A DNA stretch of 64,000 nucleotides from Gentiana macrophylla (lineage: Eukaryota; Streptophyta; Magnoliopsida; Gentianales; Gentianaceae): the NCBI GenBank assembly GCA_026214975.1, contig CM047807.1:66691824-66755823 (forward strand), in the 5' to 3' direction. The position numbers were made by a program, and so were the translations under genes. Each line of letters opens with the position of its first letter. Positions within the stretch are counted from its first letter, which is position 1. The notes beneath the pieces were generated by a model. That model saw only the letters and a list, made by a program, of their open reading frames with translations, had not been told where the DNA came from and did not search any database. Positions 10,691 to 21,380 of the stretch are shown one piece after another.

Positions 10691-11400
10691 CCTCCTAAAC
10701 AAAAAGACCAAATTTCACATGGTATGGTAAAGCTCCCAGGGTCTTTAAGCTTAGGTGGAAGCTTATGTTGCAACACGGAGGAGCACTCCTCATTGAGACA
10801 AATATTCTCATACTCTTCTAAATTCTTCTTGTTAGTAAGAATGTCTTTCAAAAACATACCATAAGCAGGCATGCTAGTGAGTGCTTCTATGACATGAATG
10901 TTAACATTTAAATGACGGAAAGTGTTAAGGAAGTGAGCATACTTCTTATCTAACGTTTTCTTTCTAATTTCCTCCAGAGGAGGATAAGGAAATGACTCAA
11001 GATCAATAATTCTTGAGGTAGAGTTCATACCTTCCTTACCTTTGCCGCTAGATGAATCATTGGAAGCCTTCCTCAAAGTCTGAGCTGCTGGTGGTGGCCA
11101 TTCATTGTCGGTGTGCACCACTTTCTCTTTACCTTTTCCAGGGATTGTTTGCTGCATATTGGCGCACGCTGCTACATCTTTGGCGTGCGTCAATCCTTCA
11201 TTGGATTCATCATCTTTTGCCTTGGCGTGCGTCACAACATCATTGGCGCATGCCGTTTTTCCTTCTAAACTCTCTGTATGTCTACAGTACTTCTTGGCGG
11301 GCACCAAATCTGTATTGGCGGGCACCAAATTAACATGTTCATTGAAGAGAGTCATCAAATCACTTGCTCTCAGATTCTTCAAAATTCTCGGGACTTTCAC
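10691..11400 (-). pseudogene. Athila-like Gag C-terminal / pol linker
   Basis: An open stretch of 245 codons (10663-11400). The second half matches the segment between gag and protease of Athila-type elements: FPYPPLEEIRKKTLDKKY, HLNVNIHVIEALTSMPAY, NEECSSVLQHKLPPKLKDPG and SFTIPC. The first half is low in complexity, with repeated HAK, CAN and VPA triplets from TTGGCGTGCGTC-like DNA repeats (11150-11330). There is no zinc knuckle. Confidence 0.75.
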
Positions 11401-12432
11401 CCAATCCTCATCTTATTTTTCCACACCAACATATCCGTCTCGCTGTAGAAATTCATCAACAATTCCTTCTTCTTCTTCACCAATTCCTTCTCTTCATCGG
11501 TGTCATGCAAATAATTCTCAACCTCGTTTCCCACTTGGTTATCATAGAATTCTCTATTTCCACAAACTCTTCCACTTCAGGTTATGATGGCATTCACTCC
11601 CATTGGGGTTCGTTCAGTGTTGCTTGGTAATCCACCTAGTGGTCTACTAGCATTCCTCTCACCTTCCCTACTCAAGTGATCTTCCATGTAATGCACGGAT
11701 GCTTCTATGTTCTTCATTCTCATGTCGTGACCACTCATAGTGGTCCTTAAGGTGTCAACACCTTTTGTGACTGTGTCTGTAGAAGTCATCATTGTTTGCA
11801 TATTCGTGGCTTGAGTTGAGACAACACCCATAAGATTCTCCATCAACTTCTCCCATCTTTTTTCCTTTTCCGTAGATGAGATTGAGGTTTGAGTGATAGG
11901 GATGTTTTGTGTAGGAAGTTGTTGGTAAGAGTGTGTAGGTGGTTGTGGTGGTTGGTATGAAGTATGACCTTAGAAATTTTGGGTTGGAATGTCGGTGTTC
12001 AAGGAAGTCTTTTGTTGAGGGACGATAGATGATGAACCTTTTTTGTTTGGATTTGGAGACCAATGTTGAGTAGGAAAATCTCGTTGTAAATTATTATATG
12101 CATTGGAGTAAGCATTATGTAGTAGTCGGTGTATAGCTCACTTCTTCATTTGAATAATCATTGGATTCATTCATCTCCAACTGTGCATAGTCTTCCTATT
12201 TCATTTCCCTACTACTCATATCATTGGACGTATTTCCTTCCAAACCTTTACTTCTCTTTATTTCATCAACCTTCTTGCTAAGAGAAGCTAATTGAGCTAA
12301 CACTTCGGTTTGAGCGGTGGCTTCTCCCACAAAAGCAACTTTTCTTGTACTTGAACCTGTTTCCCACATTCGGCTGTTCTTTGTAATCTTCTCAATAGAT
12401 GATACACATCTTGTGCCGCGCTCATCATCCAC
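11401..12432 (-). pseudogene. Athila-like Gag middle region
   Basis: It is covered by short minus frames 11577-11846, 11755-12063 and 12196-12432. They are glutamine-, threonine- and lysine-rich, with a coiled-coil-like piece (TAQTEVLAQLASLSKKVDEI). This is the expected place for the variable second half of an Athila Gag. The stops and frame shifts make the boundaries uncertain. Confidence 0.55.
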
Positions 12433-13343
12433 AAACCATTGCCTGCTTGATCAACATTAGCTCGTTATTCCTTTCTAAGCTTCTGACAAAAGAATTGAAT
12501 TTGCATGTCCAAAGGATAACCAAGATCGGGACAAGCTCTCAACAACCTCTTAAATCTTTCCCACGCAACTCCAAGTGATTCATGTTCACCTTGCTTGAAA
12601 GTATCAATATGAACTTTCAATTCCAAATTTCAGCCCGGGGTAAAGTATTTCTTCAAGAATTCATTTTAGATTTCCTCCCAACTTGTCAAGGAATGGTGAG
12701 GAAGCGACATAAACCAATCCTTCGACTTCCCATCCAAAGAGAAAGGAAACATAGACATTCTTGTCAATTCTCTATTAGCACCTTGACTATTGGCCGTATT
12801 ACATAATTCCTCAAAGTTGTATAAATGGTGATGTGGATCTTCGTCATCACGCCTATGAAATTGAGCTCTTGTTCCAACCAATCCAAAAAGATGAGCTTTA
12901 ACCTCAAAATTATTTCCTCCCGGATTTGGTAACCGAATTGGATTGTTGGTTTCATTCATTCTCACGGCTTGATCATAAATGGGTCTAGGGTTTGGGGGGT
13001 TGTTGTTGTTGTTCTGGTTGTTTTGATTCCTGTTTTGGTTTCGGTTTTTTTGGTTATTTTTTGGTGGTGGTTGATTGTTGGGATTTGGAGGGTTAAGGAT
13101 GTGGAGGTTTGGGTTTTATTCATGTTTTTGGGCATACTCATGCCTTTGATTGACTTGTGCTTTTGCTATGTCCTCGTCCATTTCTGTTCCTTGGGTAGAT
13201 GATCCTTGGGAGGAGTCTCCACTAAGTTCCAAACCACGACAAGCTTGACCAACTTTATTCTCAGGTACTCATTCCCTAATATACGTATTGATATCCGGAA
13301 TGAGAGGATTAAGTGGTGCCTTACCATGTCGAGTCTTGGTCAT
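12433..13343 (-). pseudogene. Athila-like Gag N-terminal half
   Basis: The likely start ATG is at 13341-13343 (MTKTRHGKAPL). An in-frame TGA follows at 13269-13271 after TYIRE. An Asn/Pro-rich stretch (about 12975-13080) precedes the Retrotrans_gag domain, open at 12666-12965: FEVKAHLFGLVGTRAQFH, DDEDPHHHLYNFEELCNT, RMSMFPFSLDGKSKDWFMSL, SLTSWEEI. A stop follows SWEEI at about 12665. The same frame then continues with LKKYFTPG-like sequence and EHESLGVAWERFKRLLRACP before another stop. This is the RNA-binding structural protein, now non-functional. Confidence 0.82.
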
Positions 13344-13466
13344 CCACTACAAGATAGAAACAACAAAAACACAATAAAATAACACGTGGTGACTCACCAA
13401 GAGGTAAGCACCAAAGAAGTGAAATAGAAATAAGACTAGAAAAGTCTGACCTATTCTCGAAAATTT

Positions 13467-13488
13467 TAAAACAAGTAGCCAAAAAGCT
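13467..13488 (-). other. Degenerate Athila PBS
   Basis: The minus strand after the LTR end (GCCATCA) reads AGCTTTTTGGCTACTTG. TTTTTGGC is the start of the tRNA-Asp-type PBS context usual for Athila elements, but the rest of the 18-mer is missing or changed. Its position between LTR and gag supports the call. Confidence 0.45.
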
Positions 13489-15100
13489 TGATGGCACTTT
13501 TCTGGATGTCCAATCTAACCGGCAGTGTACCGGGTCAATTGTAGTCTAGTATGGTAGGCAAGGTTGTATTCCACAGGGATTTGTGAGGTTAAACACTTAA
13601 AAGCTTATATTAAGTCGATCTAGGTCGCAATTTGCAAGATGGTAAATACATAAGTAAATTCACTCGTAACAACAAAGATGATAAAATTATAAAAGAACCT
13701 AACCAAGATGATGCATAGACTGGCAATTCTGTTGTAGTATCATGGGAATGATTTCCTTCCTTCCTGCCATTCGTGTTCAAAAGTGTGAAATGATGCATTC
13801 CTAAGCAAGTAGTTTTCCCTCATACGAGTGTATGGAACTAATCTCTACCTCCTCCTTGGCCTATGTGTCCTAAACCTAATGAATTGGTATGATAAGCACT
13901 TGAATGCAATGACAATGTCAACTATCCCCGGATAGGAGATCGAATGCCTCAAGAGGTCGATTTTACTTTCCGGTTTTCCTACCCTCTTCCCCCACTTAAC
14001 ATCTTCTTTCGGTCTCCGTTAAATGTGTAAATGCTAGCACTAGTTAATCACTCTAATGCAAGCAATTCATACAATGAAAGTAGGAAAAGATTAACAACAA
14101 TCAAAACTAACAACACAAACAATCATTCCCAATCAACATAAGAGAATAAACTAATTCTGCAACATATTCTTGGCTAGTTTAACCTACCCACTCATAACTA
14201 CAAACATTAACATAACAAGGCCAACATTCATAATCATAAGAACACTTGAATCAAAATAAGGATTAAGGATTACCAATCACAAGTAAAGAGCTCGAAAATG
14301 GTGTTCTTCATGCAACTTCAAAACCTTCAATGGAATCAACACTAGTGTGTTCTAAACTCCAATCAAAGTAGTAGAAGTTTATCTAAGAACCCTTAGTTAT
14401 TACAATCAAATCCATGAGTTAATTCTACTTAATTTTTGGCTAGGAGAGCCTTGTGGGGGTGGAGGTGTCTTCATGGAGGAAGAAGAAGTGTGTTTGATAA
14501 TTTTGGTGACTGGAAGAATAAAAAGGATCAATCATTTGCTAACTCTGCAATAATCCCGCGCGTCGTGCACACTGGTGTGCATCATGCACTCTACTAAAGG
14601 ATTTGCGTCGGTCACTAACAATTGGCGTGTTCCAAGTCTGATGTGGTGGTTGGCTGAATGACATGCGCATTAAATGCTCAGCAGACTTGAATATCTCACT
14701 TGGCATGGGTCAGATGTAACATGACGTACGCCATCTGTATATAAAATATCCATGATCAAATTTATTCTCCAACTGGCATGGACTGAACCCTCTAATATGC
14801 ATCAATAATCCTCGTGGGTTGGAATCCTCACCTCATCTCCAAAATCATCTCTCAATCAATCTAATGACACCATCAAGTCAAAATCCAAGCTCCCTGGCGT
14901 GATATCTTTGCTGCAAAACACACACAAAGATACCATGTGTAAATCTGATAACAAAATTGGCTAATAAGCCTATAATAGAAGCAAAAACTTGGTTTTTCTG
15001 ATATATTCTATGTACATAAAATAGTTCTATTTATCATAATAATTGCTCAAGTTGATGTCAAAATGTCACTAATTGCATGAGAAAAGGCGATAATTCATCA
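13489..15100 (-). repeat. Athila-like 5' LTR
   Basis: 1612 bp with perfect 5-bp terminal inverted repeats: tgatg at 13489 and catca ending at 15100. In element orientation it begins TGATGAATTATCGCC and ends GTGCCATCA. The part next to gag (about 13510-13575) has the gtgtaccgggtcaa...ttccacaggga phrase common in such LTRs. A TATA-like sequence (TTTTATATA on minus) is at about 14738-14746. No second copy is in the window to confirm the ends. No gene is seen in it. Confidence 0.65.
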
Positions 15101-15132
15101 GGAATTGTATCATCGGGTTGACTTACATCAGC

Positions 15133-15300
15133 GAGCCTTCTATAAGTCCGGCTTCAGGTCGGCATCATATTTGGAACTCGCCTTCGGGCGAGCCTTTTGT
15201 ATGTCCGTCTTCAAGTAGGCATCGTATTTGGAACTCGCCTTCGTCCAAGCCTTCTGTAGGACCGACTTCAGTTCGGCACCAACGGATTACACCAATTAGC
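15133..15300. repeat. 57-bp tandem repeat, about 2.8 units
   Basis: Units start near 15133, 15190 and 15247 with a period of 57. They share gagcctt, a ccgactt/cggcttcag block, ggcatc and atttggaactcgcctt. A diverged single copy recurs at about 17459-17515. The plus-strand ORF across this block is a product of the repeat, not a gene. Confidence 0.8.
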
Positions 15301-15384
15301 AAATGGTACGTTGATTTACTATTACTTTATTTCCCATTATGCATGGTCTTTATTGATTTTACAGAACAAACACATGTGCAACAG

Positions 15385-15602
15385 TTTCACGCGAGAAGTC
15401 AGTCCAACCTGGCCCTACTCGCCGTACTGTTAAACAAGAAGTCAACAATAGCATGGCCCGCTCGTCCTAAACTTTCACCCGAGAAGTCAGTCCAACCTAG
15501 CCTTGCTCGCCATGCTTTTAAACGAGAAGTCTGCACTAGCCTAGCCCTGCTCATCCAATACTTTCACACGAGAAGTCAGTCTGAACTGGCCCAACATGCC
15601 CA
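15385..15602. repeat. 88-bp tandem repeat, about 2.4 units
   Basis: Units begin with tttcac(g/c/a)cgagaagtcagt at 15385, 15473 and 15562. Within each unit a shorter echo (aacaagaagtc, aacgagaagtc) shows an inner half-repeat. Repeats of this kind are common in leaders or U3 regions of large gypsy elements. Confidence 0.8.
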
Positions 15603-16819
15603 ATAATATGCGGAGCAGTCGGCCGCCCTGAATGCCACAACTCTACGTGCCATCGTCACATCAGTATGATCAACAACACCTCTGGTACACCAAGCGGTCA
15701 AGCCCTCAATAAGGACATCGTCCCATCAGGTTCTCCTTAACGCTATTTTAATGTAATATTGACTCGTTCTATTGTGTATTTTATCAAAACCTCAAACTCA
15801 CTGAAATAGTCAGAATTACTTCTGACTCCATTAAAATATTATACCTGAGCCCCACATAGTCTGGCTCAATAAAACAAATGCGAGGTCTGACAAATCCGAC
15901 CTAGCTCGTAGAAATTTAATATGAGAAGTAAGCAAAACTTCTGACTCAATTCACCAAAAAATTACATCCACGCATCCCGCGTCGGATGAAACGAACTTGC
16001 CCGCTAAACTGTCTGCAGACCAGAAAAACCGAGCTCCGCATGATGGACTCCACTCAAATTGCTATGACTGACACATGAGCTCCGCAGGTCAGGCTTAACA
16101 TGATCAGCAAAGACCAAACTAATAAAGTATGCATGACAGACTCAAATAAATAAGGCTATATACCAGACTCGAGATAGACAAACAAACAACCAAGTATTCC
16201 ATCCAGAAACTATAAGTTAGTGCATGGTATACAGAGGGGCAAGACATTCCCTGCTATAAAATAGTCAAGGGACTGAACGTTCGGATTAAGAAAACTCATT
16301 AAGAGTACATCCGAGTTCCGCAGTACGGAACCAACTTAAAGTCAAATCTAGAAGACAGATTCGACCAAAGCTTTGCAGGTCAAACTCAACAAAGTTTGCA
16401 AAGGATTTGACACTTGGACTAAGCTTCATAGGATGAGCTCCGCGATGTTTGTCAGTCAAGCTCATTAGGTCCACAAGTCGGACTCGAACCAAAGTCTGCG
16501 GGTTGCACTCAATTGAGCTCCACAGGTTGGACTTAAGAAGTTTGTAAAACAATCTCTTAGCTGCATTCGTAGGACACACCCGAGCAAAAAAATGACAAAA
16601 CCATTAGTATTCCATCCAAAACTACAAGTTAATTCATGGCATACTGGAGGGCAAGATACCTCACCATTATTAAAGCACTTAAAGAAAGTGCGGATTAAAT
16701 CAAGTAATTAAAGAAGTGCTCGGAATAAAGATAAGGCCGAGAACTTAACGAGATACTTCTTCTATTATCAAATTGTACATATGACAATTTCATTTGAAAT
16801 AAAATTTCAAAACAAAAAC

Positions 16820-17289
16820 TACAAGTCTGCAAGCCTACTGACCTAAGAACCGAGGGCTGGACTCTGGTGGCTCTGAAGAAGAAAGAAACAAGCAGCCACA
16901 ACACATCAAAAGTACTCTGACACAATGTCCTCTCCCTCCAAGGTCATTTGGTTGGTAGTCATAGACCGCACCCATGCCCAACTTATAAAAAGCCTTGTGG
17001 GGGAGATTGTCCCTGACAAAGTGAGCAATCTGAACCTTTGCCTTATCCACCCCCAAAGTGTAGCCATGGTTAGGTCAACCTTGCCTTAGGTCGGCAATCT
17101 TCTTCAAATCTCCAATAAACTTGCCCGACCCGGGGCGAACGTCCTGGCCAATCCAAGTTCCCCGCAAGTAAGAAACACTTTCAAAGTACAACACTCGGGT
17201 ATGAAAAGCAGCCTTACGTAATCCCTGGCCTTGAAGCCAGCGTCAGCTAGCTCCACGTCAGTCATCCCAGAGATTAGCTCATGTTCCAC
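16820..17289 (-). pseudogene. Unidentified coding relic
   Basis: Two minus frames appear to be one broken gene. The upstream part (17104-17289) begins MEHELISGMTDVELADAGF. After a frame change the better frame runs YLRGTWIGQDVRPGSGKFIG and DLKKIADLRQG, meets a stop, and continues as YTLGVDKAKVQIAHFVRDN, LPHKAFYKLGMGAVYDYQP (16835-17056). Residue composition and continuity across the frame change look like real protein rather than chance, but I do not recognise the family. It may be an extra ORF of a gypsy element or a captured gene piece. Confidence 0.4.
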
Positions 17290-18169
17290 AGGCCAGGCTC
17301 AATAAAGTATACATGACATATAATCTGAGCTTCGCATGACCAGCTCAGCATGCCTATGTCAACTGGAAAGCATATTGAGTCCGGTTAATATTATGGCATC
17401 GTAAGCCCGTCCACTTGACAAACACAAAAAGTCAGTCTGATAAGCCCTTGAGCAAATCTTTTATACGCCCGACTCGAGCTCGGTACCGTATTTAAAGCTC
17501 GCCCTAGAGCGAATCTTCTCAAAGTTATGGCCTTCCACTCTCAAGCCCGACGTGCTTAAAACCGGTCTCGACCTAAGAACAACACCGGTGCACTACGCTA
17601 AGTGAGCCTTACGTTAACTCAGCAGATCGCTCTGCAATAGTCACCTCAGAAAATGGTGTATCAAGTTGTTACAAATTTTCGCCATGACCTTCAGTTACAC
17701 GTTTGACAGCTCAACGAGCACAGGGGCTTTGATGTGTCGAATCAGTCCAAGTCCCCAAGCTCCAATAGCCCATGGATCCGAACCTAGCCCATACGCAAGC
17801 CAAGAAACGGATAGGCCTCTCGGCCTAGACAGTCCACCCCTTAATAAGCCGGACCATGCCCAGCACGATCTAGCCCATCTCGCACCATCACGATTCCTGT
17901 CGTGATCCAAGGCAATAGAAATGTAGTAACAAGCAGCTAGATTGATACAAAGCACTGGGGGCTCGAACCGCTCGCCCCTCCAGTCCGCCATCCTTCAATG
18001 AGAACAAAGCCAACACAACCAGGAAACAAAGTTCATAAACAATGCTCTCAGGCCTCAAGGCTCTCAGCTCGCCAGCTCTTCAGCTCGGCACTTTAAGACC
18101 GATCTCGGTTCGGTAGCTTCCCAGTTTTCCAGGTTGTCCAACAGCCTGGTAACCGCCAACTCATGACCC

Positions 18170-18176
18170 TATAAAT
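18170..18176 (+). promoter_or_regulatory. TATA box in gypsy-like LTR
   Basis: TATAAAT occurs in GC-rich DNA and is followed 80-90 bp downstream by an R-like stretch (gtgtacataggcagcc). Position and context fit an LTR promoter. Confidence 0.45.
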
Positions 18177-19079
18177 GGGAGCATCACACCCTTGACAAAA
18201 GGGGGCTCTCATCTTCGAAGAACTATGTAAATTGGGCTTGATCCCTTACAAGCTAGGTGTACATAGGCAGCCTTCTACGGCTCTGCTCATATAATCACAA
18301 ACACAACTTTTTCTTCATCCTTGTTCTTGAGCGCCATCGCGCAACCACCATCATGTGCTAAAACGCCTTGAATTCTACAAAGTCGTTGCAGAGTTACAAC
18401 CGAACTATGCCAGATTGGCAAAATGAGTTGCGTATCAACTCTTCAAGTCTAGAGAATTGTGGCCGAGCTACAACCTGAGGAAGATCCTAGCCAGATCCCG
18501 CAGGCCCGACTGGATCTGGGGGGATTATGACGATGCCCAAAATTGACCTTACCCACGTGTCGCCTCCACATCAGCACAATAATAAATAAAGATAGAGAAA
18601 AGCCTCCATCAAGGACCGGAACCCCCTGTACCCAAGCTATATGAGCTCGGTCACCATCCTCCAACCCCTCCAGGTCAGCCTATACTTGGGATCAAACCTG
18701 CCCCTGCCCGACCCTATAGGTTGGCTCAAGTCCCTCTTGGACCAAACCTCTTATGCACGCAAGAATTTGAGCTGATCCCAGCTCGGCTATCTTCCCCGAC
18801 CTCTGTTGGTCGGCCCAAACATAGAAGGTTTTAGCCAGTTCAGCTCGGACCATCTAAGTCGGCCAGAGTCCATCCTTAATCTTATTTCCCACATGTGTGA
18901 TAATCAGATAAATATGGGAAGATCCTTATATTTAATACTCTGATTTAGACAGTCAAATATATCCATAATTATCTTTTAAAATTAAAGAGATTAAATCGTA
19001 ATTATCTTTTCCTTAGGGAACACGAAATCCAAGCCCAACAAGCACAAGGACCACGGTGCCTTAAGGAATAACTCTCCTC

Positions 19080-19087
19080 TATATAAA
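19080..19087 (+). promoter_or_regulatory. Second TATA box in gypsy-like LTR
   Basis: TATATAAA is followed about 50 bp later by ggatacgtaggcagctt, a stretch like the one after the first TATA box. It probably marks the promoter of a second LTR fragment, cut short at 19289 by the Copia-1 LTR. Confidence 0.45.
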
Positions 19088-19289
19088 CCATCCCTAAGGA
19101 ACTACGAAGGCTTGATTCAGATAGAGGTATTGGATACGTAGGCAGCTTGAGATACAGTTTCTCAATTCCAGTCTAAACCACCACCAAAACACCCCATCTC
19201 TTTTTATTGTTTTCATCGTGTTCTTGAAGCTTTGGCAGGTTTCCATTAGGAGAACAGCCCTGGATTTATCATCGATGATTTTTGGAATC

Positions 19290-19961
19290 GTCATAAGACA
19301 TTCCTTATAAGAAGGCCATTTCGGATATTCACTCCTACTGATAGGGTACGCAATTCCCGGACGACCAAACATGTATACTCTGCGTGCTTCAGTATCACAC
19401 CCAATCACTACCGCATGATCACCCCGTGGCTAGAGGAAACCTCAATAGTGTTAAAGCATGACAATCCACACCGTGATGCCATTATGACTCTGGTCTCAGG
19501 ATAATTACACAACCGCCATATAGTGTGACACTTAATAAAGTAAGTGGGTCAGTCTAATGTACGCATTCTCTAATACACGTCCATGTAGTCCAAGTGTCTC
19601 TACACTTCGATAGACGAGATATATCCCTGCCCTTAAAGATAGAAGATATCTAATATGTGCTAGTCTAATCGTACTATTAATGTCCCGTTTAATAGCACTT
19701 ATGACTAGAGATATTTAAGTATCAAACCTTTCAAAGTGAGTCTAGATCTCATCAACCATAATCACTATCGTGGTCTCTCTTTCACAGTTTGACACTAAGG
19801 ACGTTATCATATAACAATTCATAATTGGTTCTTTAAAAGAACAAATATATGACAACAGAAAAGCCATTTATTATATATGTACAATCATAAAGAAATAGTA
19901 GAAATGATCTGACCGGTCGGATCCGGTCCAACCCGATTGGGTTTAGGACATTATTTCAACA
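19290..19961 (-). repeat. Copia-1 family LTR fragment
   Basis: It matches the left Copia-1 LTR from about 1205 to its terminus (gaaggccatttcggatattcactcctact through gggtttaggac...ttcaaca). The terminus abuts Ale-type RT sequence with no PPT between, so this is the outer end of a 5' or solo LTR. The other end is truncated within the gypsy-like region. Confidence 0.85.
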
Positions 19962-20722
19962 TAAACAGGCTCAGATAAATGCCCATGAAAGAAGGCATTA
20001 TGAATATCCACCTATCGATGAGACCAACCCCAAGAAATAGCAAGAGAGAGAAGCACACGAATCGTGACTGGCTTGACAACCAGACTAAAACTGTCAGTAA
20101 AATCAATGCCTTCGGCCTGTTGAAAACCCTTGGCCACAGGGCGAGCCTTGTGATGCTCAAAACGCCCATCTGCATGATGTTTAGTTCTGTAGACCCATTT
20201 ATTACCAAAAATATTCATATCAGGAGTCGGAGGAACAAGGTCCCAAGTGTGATTGTGCAATAACGCAATAATTTCCTCTCTCATAGTATTACGCCAATTC
20301 CGATGTTTTGAAGCTTCGGTATAGGAGGTTGGGTCCAGGGAGTCGGTAGAAGATACAAGGGTTTTAGGAAGAGGATAGAGGATAAAGTCAGGCCGAGAGA
20401 TAGGATTGAGGGAGTTGGATTTGGTACGAGTGACCATGATGTGGGTGGGAACAAGTTGGTCTGGCCAGAGAGGCTGAAGCCGAAGTGGACGTATGAGAGA
20501 TGGGTGGGGAAGGCTCGGGAGCAGGGGCCAGAGGGGGTACGGTCGGATTGAAGGGAACCGACAAAGGATGAGGAAGTGGTGGGGGCAGGTAGAGAGATAT
20601 GTAGTGGCACAATGAGTGTATCCAGTATGGGTTTTGAAGGGGAGGGTGAATATGGGAAGACGGATTCGTCCAAGACCACGTGACGGGAAATGTAGATACG
20701 ACCAAAGGCAAGGTCCAAGCAT
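19962..20722 (-). pseudogene. Ale-like copia RT N-terminal part
   Basis: 20012-20722 is open. After a Pro/Ser-rich linker it reads WRNTMREEIIALLHNHTWDL, FGNKWVYRTKHHADGRFEHH, KARPVAKGFQQAEGIDFTDS and VVKPVTIRVLLSLAI, the start of RVT_2. Several conserved residues have changed (LVAKG to PVAKG). The next motif (QVDIHNAFFHG-like, about 19965-20015) is in another frame. The YVDD region is missing. Confidence 0.85.
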
Positions 20723-21375
20723 TTATAACCGTGTTGGGAAGGACTATATCCGAGAAAGACACAGGTCTTAGAGCGAAAATAGGTCTTATAGTGGTTGTAC
20801 GGACAGAGATAGGGCCAACACACACACCCAAAGACCTGAAGAAATGTATAGTCAGGTGGCCGATGGGGGACAATTTCAAAGGGAGACTAATCATGGAGGA
20901 AATTAGTGGGAAGATGGTTGATGATATAGGTGGCAATAATAATGGCATCCTCCCAATAAGGAAGCGGAAGGTTGGACTGGGCAAGAAGAAAAAGGGCGAC
21001 TTCAACAATTTGATAATGGCAGCGCTCAATGGCACCAACTTGTTCGTGGGTGTGGGGACAGGAAAGACGATGCCGATGCCAAGAGAAGTAAGAAGAGTGG
21101 AACACGACGATACTCACCACCCCAGTCAGTTTGGATAGATTTGAGTTTTGTGTTAAACTGGCGTTCAATCAGCGCAAGAAAGTCAGGAAAGTTTGTTTCA
21201 ACATCAGATTTAATTTTCAAGGGATAAATGCACAAGTATTTGGTAAATTCATCTAGAAACCTAACATAGTAGCGTGAACCATAAATTGAGGGTTCGGAAC
21301 AGGGGCCCCAGACATCAGAGTAAATCAGGTCTAAAGGAGCAGTAGAGATAAAGTCAGAGGTGTGTAACAAAAAGC
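20723..21375 (-). pseudogene. Ale-like copia integrase core
   Basis: 21026-21370 gives TSDFISTAPLDLIYSDVWGP (first Asp) and KLKSIQTDWGGEYRR (second Asp). In another frame 20887-21168 gives HRLSCPHTHEQVGAIERCH, where the third acid, Glu, is kept, then NLPLPYWEDAIIIATYIINH. 20281-20823 continues with KTCVFLGYSPSQHGYKCLD, the end of the integrase region. Two frameshifts break it. Plus-strand ORFs here are shadows. Confidence 0.85.
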
Positions 21376-21380
21376 GGTGA
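21376..21380. repeat. Target duplication, left of SIRE A1
   Basis: GGTGA directly before the LTR start TGTTAGG. The partner at 37904-37908 is TGTGA, one mismatch. The host reading frame (integrase N-terminal region) continues across when one copy is counted. Confidence 0.7.

Larger units (their letters stand above)
8306..15100 (-). mobile_element. Athila-like Ty3/gypsy element, 5' part
   Basis: Minus-strand order: LTR 13489-15100, degenerate PBS, gag from 13343, protease, RT, RNase H, then truncation at 8306 with no integrase. The gag, the protease (CDLGAS) and the RNase H end (ADHLSRL) are of Athila/Tat type. At least six stops or frameshifts are visible, so the element is dead. The truncation lies against the broken Copia-1 LTR. 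Athila names the nearest lineage by motif; no search was run. Confidence 0.82.
15101..19289. other. GC-rich gypsy-LTR-like region, lineage unknown
   Basis: Its composition differs sharply from its neighbours: GC-richer, full of CTCGGC, AGCTCGG and CCCGAC words. It contains two tandem repeats, a coding relic (16820-17289) and two plus-strand TATA boxes, each followed by an R-like stretch with (t/g)acgtaggcagc or gtacataggcagcc (about 18260 and 19130). The phrase cacgtgtcgcctccacatcagca at about 18554 is of a kind found in Tat/Retand-type gypsy LTR U3 regions. I read it as decayed gypsy LTR and leader sequence, possibly from two elements. Exact LTR ends cannot be set. Confidence 0.45.

Noticed and set aside
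12969..13202. Plus-strand ORF rich in Val and Leu, membrane-like
   Set aside because: It is the complement of the Asn/Pro-rich linker of the Athila Gag (GTTGTT repeats). Not a membrane protein.
15133..15602. CRISPR-like direct repeats
   Set aside because: The repeats are adjacent, imperfect and without spacers, in plant DNA.
15118..15606. 162-codon plus-strand ORF with repeated IWNSPS
   Set aside because: It is produced by the 57-bp and 88-bp tandem repeats. A period of 57 keeps frame, which leaves it open by chance. No family resemblance.
20680..21138. 152-codon plus-strand ORF
   Set aside because: Antisense shadow of the Ale-like integrase, whose catalytic motifs read on the minus strand.
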